A model generated the notes under the pieces. That model saw nothing but the letters and a program-made list of their open reading frames with translations, did not search any database and had not been told where the DNA came from. Position numbers and translations under genes: made by a program. This document shows, piece by piece, positions 43,701-50,768 of a stretch of 64,000 nucleotides of DNA (its first letter is position 1; every line of letters begins with the position of its first letter). Source of the DNA: Globisporangium splendens (lineage: Eukaryota > Oomycota > Peronosporomycetes > Pythiales > Pythiaceae); contig VFIW01000126.1 in assembly GCA_006386115.1 (NCBI GenBank), positions 56,349 to 120,348 of the forward strand. The letters are read 5' to 3'.

Positions 43701-44200
43701 GGGACCGTCGTGGACCTGCTGCTCGTGATGAGCGTGGTTCGTCTCGTTTCGGCGACCGTGAAGACCGTGGCTTCTCGCGTTTCGGTGACCGTGAGCCTCG
43801 CGAAGGTGGTCTGCGTCGCGCTTTTGGTGGTGACCGTGACGACCGTGAACCTCGCGAAGGTGGTCTGCGTCGCGCTTTTGGTGGTGACCGTGACGACCGT
43901 GAACCTCGCGAAGGTGGTCTGCGTCGCGCTTTTGGTGGTGACCGTGACGACCGTGAACCTCGCGATGGTGGTCTGCGCCGCAACTTCGGCGGTGACCGCG
44001 AAGAACGTCCAGCCCGTGAAGATGGTCCGTCCGGCGGCTGGCGTCGTGGAGGCGACCGTGACGCTGCGGCGGAAGACCGATTCTTCGGTGGTCGACGAGA
44101 AGGCGGCGAAGGTTCGTACCGTGCTCCTCGTGGCGACAGCGACCGCCGTCCACCTCCACGTGACTCTGTCCGTGCCCCAGAATCGGGACGCTGGAGATGA
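40745..44200 (+). CDS. EIF3A: Translation initiation factor eIF3 subunit a
   Basis: A single exon of 1151 residues. eIF3a is the largest core subunit of eIF3 and scaffolds the 43S pre-initiation complex. The N-terminus MSFFFQKPENALKRAKELMS matches the family start, FxxPExALKRAxE. The PCI region follows to about residue 540, with HAYALYKWYSLRV, PEVSSLYFHLERQEVDPLQI and LRSLFMGLNVSYQEIEQLI. A long charged helix (the eIF3a spectrin-like region) covers about 600-920. From about 950 an Arg/Asp/Gly-rich tail carries three exact copies of an 18-residue repeat (GGDRDDREPREGGLRRAF) plus degenerate ones. The tail parallels, but does not copy, the DDDRGPRRG repeats of animal eIF3a. Long antisense frames over this gene are by-products of its codon bias. 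Confidence 0.96.
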   Translation: MSFFFQKPENALKRAKELMSIPNVDAGVLKRTKRSALEILHDALIAKKNRTWQPTHEELMILYLDICMELQLGRIAKDGLHQYRNLSIQHNPASLETVITHFVSQTEQKLAQAKRESNDLIILAAAKVDLEAAQTPEAVMLSTTTFEGSSDRTDREVVVPWLRFTWETYRTVLDILKNNTKLEGLYKSIALKAFDFCVEYTRKIEFRRLCEILRNHLGSLQKHSAAPTSQSSRLLRSWDGFTLEGVESLLEIRYRQLQVATDLELFSEAFRTIDDINTIMSLVEQVPRLELMVTYYEKLAQIFLVSKNQLFHAYALYKWYSLRVGGLEGINGGAALALLPSLVKPEEQEEIATRVVLAALSIPLLEFESASPVLDSDSTPSAVNSAESSLSSTAREKNARMAALLGFAATPTRANLLDEIDAAGIIKKAVPEVSSLYFHLERQEVDPLQIVKQVKPNLEKIRELSNSYKNQTQEVSYSSSVERLLVRRVLFQLTRVYSSVTIAHLRSLFMGLNVSYQEIEQLIVRSRSLSTVAHASAPSLSSMYLKNQSGNSSSNTVEASTSAATATAARTKIRIDHVQQIIRFSDAVELEANPAQLTLLGERLDRVLKKVQYSKNQEALEARRTKLFENARSKLDATRSVMLERREIIERKKEELERLQQEKVKTLEKKRQEYEQQRQQVERERLEQEAKRRDLEKKQKIKDEIALKETKQMLDKLGHKDLDNIDLENFDREKVLNEAKEKAQKAKEDAQRKLRDSARRLDYIIRATREVEQPILQKQFAATKEDAKQQYEQEKQEKLKIAKEAYELGLKEKERLATAFTVFGEFVEAHHARRRELYEKAAEEHQKKALLERLEKRVAHAKERYDEEQERLREEEEERERIRREEEEARERARQLEIEEELRRQEEEEEENRRLAEEEKERELAAEKERERQERERESSINSRFGSAGSSYRPPMRAGRSDRDDGEWTQVSRSSSSRVAAPEGNWDRRGPAARDERGSSRFGDREDRGFSRFGDREPREGGLRRAFGGDRDDREPREGGLRRAFGGDRDDREPREGGLRRAFGGDRDDREPRDGGLRRNFGGDREERPAREDGPSGGWRRGGDRDAAAEDRFFGGRREGGEGSYRAPRGDSDRRPPPRDSVRAPESGRWR
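43801..43962. repeat. Three perfect 54-bp tandem copies inside eIF3a
   Basis: The unit repeats exactly at 43801-43854, 43855-43908 and 43909-43962, followed by a diverged fourth copy to about 44005. It codes 18 residues in frame. Identity down to synonymous positions points to recent duplication or gene conversion. Confidence 0.92.
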
Positions 44201-44788
44201 AAGTGGTGGGAAGAAGACTGGTGAGAACTTCATTCCTTTTCAACGCTCTTTTTTTTCATTCTGGTTGGAATAATCATTCGAAGTTTGTAGTGTAGTTGCT
44301 CTTGGAAAAAACAAAAGAACGGCAAACAACTTATTTAATCACAAGGTCCTTGCGCCTGGCACCTTGGATCTTTTCACAAAACCCAATCGCGCGGCGGTTG
44401 TTTTGGTAGGTTTTGCTGTCCACTAGTTCTCACAGGTTTGTTTATGTTGCCAAATGGTAGACGAGGTTTTTTGTATTACTGCCAATCACTTGTTCCTTTG
44501 TGTCGAATTTCAGCGAATTAAAAGCCCGTATTTGCTTGACGTTACGGACACCTAACTCGACCCTTCAAAGTACTGTTGTAGATCGCTTAAGTAAATGGTC
44601 CTTTTTCGTCATTTTCGCGATTATTACAACCAATAGATTAACTGCAACCATTGACCTTTTCATCATTTCATCCAATCAAAAGTGCGGAGAAGCACACCGT
44701 GACTGTCGTGCCCAACACAGTCACGCATTTCGCCAATGCTGGGTTGGAGCAGAATGTCTTGTGCAGAGCGGAAAAAGAAGTCTCGTGA
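44201..44788. other. AT-richer spacer upstream of the TnpB/Fanzor relic
   Basis: No intact ORF of note. Short open pieces occur in all three plus-strand frames (for example a lysine/arginine-rich piece beginning at about 44738). They may be decayed upstream parts of the TnpB/Fanzor-like gene, because the relic's frame is closed by a TGA at 44786-44788. Terminal inverted repeats could not be identified by eye. Confidence 0.35.
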
Positions 44789-45322
44789 ATCTCGGAAACG
44801 AAAACGGGCGTCCGACGACAGCATGCTGAACAATTTACGTTCCATAGTCTGCGCGTCGCGACGAGAGAACATCGCCATCTCGCAGGGGTAAACAAAGCCA
44901 GGCTTTGGCTTGAAAATTTGAAGAAGAGAGAGCCTAAATATGTGACCACCGCCACTCCAAATCCTAAGGTCTGTGTTGCGTTTGGCGACTGGAAAGACCC
45001 GAAACATATACGGGGGCACGCGCACAGTCCTGTGCAGCGCCTATCGCATGAGCTGGCGAAACAGGCAGCAGTTGTTCTTATCGACGCGTTTTGCACGAGT
45101 ACGCGTTGCTCGCGTTGCCTACAGAGCCTGAAAAGCAGAAAGGTTCTAACGACTCAAGAAGACGGCACGATAACACACAAGTCCTCCTACGCTGTCCTTC
45201 GATGCACCAATTCGAACTGTGGAATAACGTGGGATCGCGACGTCAATGTCGCTATTAACATTTCTCAGCTTGCAACGCGCATGGTATTTGAGTTTCCTAG
45301 GCCACCAGAATTAAGCAGATAA
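44789..45322 (+). pseudogene. TnpB/Fanzor-type RuvC nuclease relic (C-terminal part)
   Basis: The frame is open for 177 codons without an ATG near its start. Its second half matches the end of TnpB/IS605 OrfB and eukaryotic Fanzor proteins. VAFGDWKDPKHIRGH is followed by LSHELAKQAAVVLIDAF. CTSTRCSRC and RCTNSNCG form the CxxC...CxxxxC-like zinc ribbon that splits the RuvC domain. WDRDVNVAINI is the RuvC-III motif (DRDxNAAxNI) with its Asp kept. In active members a Glu sits in vDE-x-x-TS; here the sequence is IDAFCTS, so that Glu is Ala. RuvC-I and the N-terminal wedge and REC parts are not visible upstream in this frame. I read it as a dead fragment of a Fanzor-bearing element. An undetected upstream exon is the alternative. 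Confidence 0.7.
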
Positions 45323-45413
45323 GAGGTAGTCAGTTTTTAAACGTGGATCGCGGGGTTTCCAAACGCGTCCACACGGTAGATAATCCGCATTTGAGTTGAA
45401 TCTCACAGGTCGC

Positions 45414-47096
45414 TCACAACTCGCAGGTGTAACAAATGGAGGACACGCTCAGCGCTGCCAGCGTGACTTTGGGGATCCAAATGTCGAATACGATCGCTTC
45501 GGTCTGTCTCGCGCGTTCAGCAAGTGCACGAGCCCTCTTTTCCAGTCTTCTCTTTTGCATGTATCGCTCGTGGACAATGAACAAAAATGCCAGCGGGTGG
45601 GGAGTCGGCGTCGCGCGGACTCGACTCAAAGCCAGGTTCACCAACCTCAAAGTGTTTATGGCGTGCTCCACACTCCAAGCCGCGTCCATGACAATCGGCT
45701 CTTTTGGGTCAATTTTCATGTCTTTCAGTCGCATACGTCTTGTTTCAGTGCCCACGCGAGTAACGATATCATCGCTAGTATCTACACAAAAGACCTCGAC
45801 AACCGCAACTAGTCCTGTCGCCAGATGCGACCTTCGAACGAGAGCGTTGGCTTTTTCGGCGGTACGTTTGGCTCGACTCGCTTGTCTCTGGCGCTCTGCT
45901 GCAATGAAAAGAAACGCAAGCGGATGCAACACGGGGGAGGCTCGGAAGTGATTCAACATCAAGTTTACCTGCGCGATGGCAAGCAGCACCACGGTGGGAG
46001 TCCACTTGCTTTGGTTGAAAGCGCGTGATAGAATGCTGAGACTTGCCTTAGCCCCACCCCGCTTGAGCTTCGCCTGCAGCACATCATCGTGCTTTCGAAC
46101 GCTCGATTTTTCCGCAGTCTGCGACTTGGAGCAGCTTGCAGGTTGGAGACTCGGCTCATTCAAGGTCGTGCTTTGCACATCAGATTCAATGACTGCTTCA
46201 ACTGTTAGGACGGTGGCTGTAGAGGAAAAATCGTTCGCAGCACACTGCGGGTCTCTCGAGAAGTGCGTTGCCCTCTCTGTTTGACTGGGAAGAATGCTCA
46301 CATTGGTAGACCACCGCGAGCAGACAGATTCGTTAGCGGCAGCCTCATCTTCACTTGATGCTTCGATGTGGACGGAAAGCCCCGACTGGTCTTCAGTTGT
46401 CGTGGCTTCATAAGACTTTGCCACTTCTCTTTCGATAAGGCACTCGAGGTTCCTATACGAGGCCGAGTACTCGTCATCATCTTCATCATCATCTCCACCA
46501 CCATCCGACTCAGACTCAGTTAGGCTTTCGTTTGCTTTCTCTATGACAGACGCGCGGCGCGAGAGTCGATCTGGTTCGATGTTTGTCGACCACGCGTGCG
46601 AAGACAGAGCGCAAAACACTCCATCCGAGTCGTGCCCGACTCGGCGCTGCTCCGGATCATATCGTCGTAGGAAATCAAGAACCCCCTTGCATCGGCGCTT
46701 CATGAATGCGCTCTCCAGCGGAAAAACGTGGTAGAAATCCGCAATCGCGCCAGTTTTCATGCGATTCCCCGGAAGAGAGCGTACGTGCCGCTCAACCGCA
46801 TCGAGACAACGCGGGATCCAAAGAATCTCGTCTCGAAACACGTCGCCTTGCGCCTGCTTTGCGGTCACCACGTGCGCGATCACGCTGCTGCGTTCGCCGC
46901 TCTGCGGGTCTGTGTCAAGCCATGAAAGCCCGTGTGTCTCGCCGATTCTCCCCACGATCCTCTTCATGGAGCGCGCTGGTACCGCAGCCTCATATACTTG
47001 ACTCAGCACCTCCGGGTGCGTCTCAAAGAAGCCCGTGAGCTCGTCTTGACGCACGATGCCGCCGCTTGCGTACACGAACGCCGCCACCGCCTCCAT
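45414..47096 (-). CDS. Hypothetical protein with internally duplicated HPLAFLFI module
   Basis: A single exon of 560 residues from the ATG at 47096. I do not recognise it. The N-terminus (EAVAAFVYASGGIVRQDELT, then GFFETHPEVLSQVYEAA) looks like a winged-helix type fold. A second similar block follows (NRMKTGAIADFYHVFPLE). The middle is acidic and Ser/Thr-rich and probably disordered. Near the end two copies of one module occur: VNLMLNHFRASPVLHPLAFL then FIAAERQRQASRAKRTAEKA, and VNLALSRVRATPTPHPLAFL then FIVHERYMQKRRLEKRARAL. The copies are about 100 residues apart. Each is a hydrophobic helix followed by a basic-charged helix. No signal peptide is visible. It overlaps no other gene and ends 91 bp from the TnpB/Fanzor relic's stop (convergent). 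Confidence 0.7.
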   Translation of the reverse strand: MEAVAAFVYASGGIVRQDELTGFFETHPEVLSQVYEAAVPARSMKRIVGRIGETHGLSWLDTDPQSGERSSVIAHVVTAKQAQGDVFRDEILWIPRCLDAVERHVRSLPGNRMKTGAIADFYHVFPLESAFMKRRCKGVLDFLRRYDPEQRRVGHDSDGVFCALSSHAWSTNIEPDRLSRRASVIEKANESLTESESDGGGDDDEDDDEYSASYRNLECLIEREVAKSYEATTTEDQSGLSVHIEASSEDEAAANESVCSRWSTNVSILPSQTERATHFSRDPQCAANDFSSTATVLTVEAVIESDVQSTTLNEPSLQPASCSKSQTAEKSSVRKHDDVLQAKLKRGGAKASLSILSRAFNQSKWTPTVVLLAIAQVNLMLNHFRASPVLHPLAFLFIAAERQRQASRAKRTAEKANALVRRSHLATGLVAVVEVFCVDTSDDIVTRVGTETRRMRLKDMKIDPKEPIVMDAAWSVEHAINTLRLVNLALSRVRATPTPHPLAFLFIVHERYMQKRRLEKRARALAERARQTEAIVFDIWIPKVTLAALSVSSICYTCEL

Positions 47097-47427
47097 TTTC
47101 AATTACCGTGCCACTGGTATTCCAGTGGCGAGAACACAATTGTGTGATGCAACTCATTTCTGGTGTGTGGAAACACTCGGTGAGCACTGGCCCGTTATTC
47201 CACAAAATGAGCCAATCATTGAAGAGCACGCAATGACCGACAACAGACATGTCTGATTGTGAACCGAGACTTCTGCGCAAGAAAATGCTTGCGTCCAACA
47301 GACAAAGAAAGCTTGAAATTAGTCATATTTGAGACGTTCTTTCTGAGTGCACTCCGATGACTAGCGAAAAACAAACAAACAAAATGCGAACTACGCGAAA
47401 TATTTGGGATCACAACTTGTGAGGTCC
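47097..47427. other. Gap between two leftward genes
   Basis: A 331-bp gap lies between the end of OSCA 2 and the start of the duplicated-module gene. It should hold the promoter of the latter and the 3' end of OSCA 2. An inverted pair CCACTGGTATTCCAGTGG lies at 47108-47125 (7-bp arms, 4-nt loop), close to the start of the leftward gene. Nothing else is seen. Confidence 0.4.
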
Positions 47428-50100
47428 TCACGCCTTTTTGTCATCAGCAGCATTGAGCGCCGCAAGGCTGTTCTCGTGGTGGATCGTCGTGTCCAGCGGT
47501 GGCGCTGCAGCACTCGAAGAAGGCTGGGACACCACGGACCCGCCGGTGGAATCGATATGCGCGTTCGCGTCACTTGGGACGACCACTGGGCCACCGGGGT
47601 CCGAGTATGCCTTGGCCATTGCAGGCTGCTGGTATACGCCGTCGAGAAACGTAAATTGTTGATCCTTGCGCTCATCGTCCAGGTCGCAGCATTGGTCCAA
47701 CGGCAGATACTCAGCCGCGTGGGAAAGGTTAAACAACGTGATGCTGTACCAGTAGAACAGGAACGTGCAACACGGGAGTCCTGCCGAGAGAATGATGACA
47801 CCGTACCCTGCTGGCTTGAGCGACAGCAACCCGATCAACGTAATCTGAGCCATGAGCATGGCGCCAAGGGCGAACATGAACAATGGCGGCCAGAAAGCAC
47901 CCATCGAGTTCTGGGTGTTCCACTTCGGTTGATTCACAAAGAAGAAAAATCGTTTGTAGATCAGCTCGGACGCGAGGAAGTATAGACCACCGGCGTATCC
48001 AACAAGGGGAGCGATAGGCGTGAAGACGACCACGAGCAGGAAGATCAGGTACTGCTGCGCCAAGGAGAATGGTGCCTCAAGCTCTGACTCATAGTTCAAC
48101 GGGTTCAAATACATCCATGGCTGCGGAACAGGCTTCTTCGCGTACGTCGGCGCAAGGATATGGTGCAACGTTCCAATGACGATCGGCGTCACGCGGAGTA
48201 GCATCAATGGCAAATTCACACAAATCTGGGTGATGATGAACGTGATGAACAGCAGAGACTGGCCGGCAATGCTGCTTCCCAAGAAGAAAATCAGACGAGA
48301 TGGCTGCTCCACCACTGCTGCGACCTGCGCGAGGATTGACCCAGTCACCGTCGATACAAAGAACATCTGGAATACTTGGAAAGAGTTCAGCTTGGAAAAC
48401 AGGCTCGCATCTACTTCAGTGACAGACAAGTGACCTTCGCGAGTTGCAAGCATCTTGAACACGACGTTCGAGAGGCTGTTCATGAGCGACAGAATCAGCG
48501 GCGTCGACTGCTCGAGGACTTGCTGCAGCCACGGCTGGGTATCAAGGAGGTGGCCCACGAATGATGACATCCGTCGAAGATTTTCTGGTTTTGCCAGTGA
48601 CGTGACAAACGCAGTCGGAATCGTCCAAAACAACACGATTAGCAACGTTGCAATCGTTGAAATCAGCACCCACGTCGACTTGGATGCCAGCGGCAATCCA
48701 AAATTCTCCCACAACACGTCGTCAATGTGAGGTGCCGGCTGAACTCGCATCTTGATCGGGTTCTCAGTCTGCAGAAGCTGTTGGGCTGCTTGTGCCGAGC
48801 GCAATGATCGAAAACTTACGAACGCATAGCTTCTCATGACGCGCGCGTCAGATGAGTTTTTACTGTCGCTGGCTCCAGGGTTGCCTTGAATCGACGGCTT
48901 TAGTAGGGGGCTTGTTTCATCATTAAGCACTGAAGTGGAAGAGCGGAGCGTCGACGCGAGCTTCTGCTCCAAATTGCGCAAAGAAGACCACTTTGGGGAG
49001 TTGCCCATTGTTCCATACTGCGGTTTAGATTCCTTGATGGGATCGAACTGCTGATCGAGAATGGTTTTTCTCTGTTTCACGATCTCCTGCGTGAGTTTCT
49101 CAATCTCGTCTCGGTAGTAATCGATCGAGTCAACATCCCTCCCGCAACAGATTCCCAGAAAACGATAATCGGTTTTGTGGTGCGGACGGAGAGCTTGCAC
49201 ATTACTCCCAGCTTTTCCTTCTTCTAGAGAAGTTTTACTTTTCGCTTCAGCATCTTGGAGATCAGATTCTGCAGCTTCAAGGTGGTACTGCAGTTGGGTT
49301 CGTTGCTCCACAAGTTCTTCTAGCCGACGACACTCAACGCCGATGTAAACACTGTAGACGGTGCTTGGAAAGAGGTAGTCCATGTATGCCATCAGCGTCT
49401 GTGGGCGACGCAGAGCGTGCGGCAGATCAGAGACCACAATCGTGTACTGTTGTGCTGCGTTCTTGGAGAGGAAGGCATGACGACGCTTGCGATACGTGGT
49501 ATACTCGACAATCAGTAGATGCATGACGTAGAATGTGACGGCATACGCAGATAGCACCGTGAACAGCAGACGCCAATCGCCTGGACCGACGTTTGACAAA
49601 GTGATGCGCTCAACCCAATCGACATGCAGCACGACCTGCTCCGCAAGCGACTCGAACCCTTCGGCAAGCGTTTCAGCACCTTCGAGTACTTGCGCTTGGG
49701 CTGCTTTCTCTGGTACCACGAGTGTGAGTGGCTTCCAAGCGTAGATAGGGAAAAGCGCAAAAGACGATACCACACAGAGCAGTGCCACTTTTTGCCCGAT
49801 GCGGATGAAGCGAAGGAATACCCACGCATCGAGTCCGCACTTCTCGAAGATGTCCGTGTCGGAGATCGAGTACACGAAAGGGATCCACGCGAACCATCTG
49901 GATCTGTCGGCGGCGGAGAAGTTGAACGGATTGACTGGCTCGAAAAGCATGGGTTTGCGACGGCGAAGCACTTCGAACAGCAGCCACGCGAGGACAAAGA
50001 GAGGGAGATACACGATCGCGGTGGTCAGCAGCACTTCGCTCGGGGAGCGCGTCGCTCCCTCCTCTGCCAGTGTCGTCGTAGGAGACGCTGTCGTCGCCAT
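47428..50100 (-). CDS. OSCA/CSC1/TMEM63 mechanosensitive cation channel, paralogue 2
   Basis: A single exon of 890 residues from the ATG at 50100; the frame is open upstream but reads like leader. It has the same architecture as the gene at 35160-37604. There is a first helix, then FAWIPFVYSISDTDIFEKCG and FLRFIRIGQKVALLCVVSSF. A long cytosolic loop follows with YTIVVSDLPHALRRPQTLMA and YAFVSFRSLRSAQAAQQLLQ. HIDDVLWENFGLPLASKSTW leads into the pore helices (IPTAFVTSLAKPENLRRMSS). The C-terminal tail is longer than in paralogue 1 and Pro/Ser-rich. It is predicted to be an osmosensitive, calcium-permeable channel. The loop carries an extra DETSPLL segment, possibly an acidic dileucine sorting signal. 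It is divergent from the ABCB gene. Confidence 0.92.
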   Translation of the reverse strand: MATTASPTTTLAEEGATRSPSEVLLTTAIVYLPLFVLAWLLFEVLRRRKPMLFEPVNPFNFSAADRSRWFAWIPFVYSISDTDIFEKCGLDAWVFLRFIRIGQKVALLCVVSSFALFPIYAWKPLTLVVPEKAAQAQVLEGAETLAEGFESLAEQVVLHVDWVERITLSNVGPGDWRLLFTVLSAYAVTFYVMHLLIVEYTTYRKRRHAFLSKNAAQQYTIVVSDLPHALRRPQTLMAYMDYLFPSTVYSVYIGVECRRLEELVEQRTQLQYHLEAAESDLQDAEAKSKTSLEEGKAGSNVQALRPHHKTDYRFLGICCGRDVDSIDYYRDEIEKLTQEIVKQRKTILDQQFDPIKESKPQYGTMGNSPKWSSLRNLEQKLASTLRSSTSVLNDETSPLLKPSIQGNPGASDSKNSSDARVMRSYAFVSFRSLRSAQAAQQLLQTENPIKMRVQPAPHIDDVLWENFGLPLASKSTWVLISTIATLLIVLFWTIPTAFVTSLAKPENLRRMSSFVGHLLDTQPWLQQVLEQSTPLILSLMNSLSNVVFKMLATREGHLSVTEVDASLFSKLNSFQVFQMFFVSTVTGSILAQVAAVVEQPSRLIFFLGSSIAGQSLLFITFIITQICVNLPLMLLRVTPIVIGTLHHILAPTYAKKPVPQPWMYLNPLNYESELEAPFSLAQQYLIFLLVVVFTPIAPLVGYAGGLYFLASELIYKRFFFFVNQPKWNTQNSMGAFWPPLFMFALGAMLMAQITLIGLLSLKPAGYGVIILSAGLPCCTFLFYWYSITLFNLSHAAEYLPLDQCCDLDDERKDQQFTFLDGVYQQPAMAKAYSDPGGPVVVPSDANAHIDSTGGSVVSQPSSSAAAPPLDTTIHHENSLAALNAADDKKA

Positions 50101-50768
50101 CCGTGAGTGTGCGTGCGCGCGTGTGTGTCTGCGCTCTGAGAAGAACTCGCCGCTTTTCCTTCTTGTTGGGCTGCAGACGTCGAGTGTGTGAGTGACATGG
50201 AACACCAGCCTCATAAATCAGGTCCACATGACAAGCTCATTTTCAACCAGTTAGACAGTACCTTTGGCTCAACTGATTCGAATTCTAGCCAATCCAAGAA
50301 TGTATCCAAAAGGACTAGTTTTAGCCAATCTATCTGCGCAGATTTTCGACCCATGTTTGCTGACACATTGTTGTCAGCAAAATTTGAGTGCTCAACCTGG
50401 TTCTTGATGCTGTCACCAACATACCGGTTATGTTTCCGGTAACCCTTTTCGTCAAAGTATTAATCTTGATTCGTCAGGGACTAAAACCAGTAAACGAGCA
50501 TCCATTCGTCATTTTATTGGCTGAAATGAGGCACAAATCGGCGAAGGACCAATGAGAGAGTGCTGGATGATGTGCACGAAACTGTAAGGCACAAACTGCA
50601 TCCATTGTTCAACTTCTTGTATGATGGCGAGTGGAATCCAAGCCATGGCGGCGATCCCACGCAGAGGATGCGCTGCTGACGACCACTCACGCAGGGAAGA
50701 AAGCGAAGGTTTATGTGGCAACCGCGCACTTCCAAACTTGCCCAGTTCAAGCAAACAACACGAGTCGC
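50101..50768. promoter_or_regulatory. Divergent promoter region, OSCA 2 / ABCB
   Basis: The gap is 668 bp. GCTCATTTTCAACCAG at 50235-50250 matches the Inr half of the oomycete core promoter on the plus strand. ACCGGTTATGTTTCCGGTAA lies at about 50422-50441. An inverted CCAAT box lies at about 50516. The ABCB reading frame is open from 50631, but the first ATG is at 50769. Confidence 0.4.

Noticed and set aside
43358..44233. 291-codon minus frame and 322-codon plus frame over the eIF3a tail
   Set aside because: Both are frame shadows of the Arg/Asp/Gly repeat. Their Thr/Val/Ala repeats track the 54-bp unit exactly.
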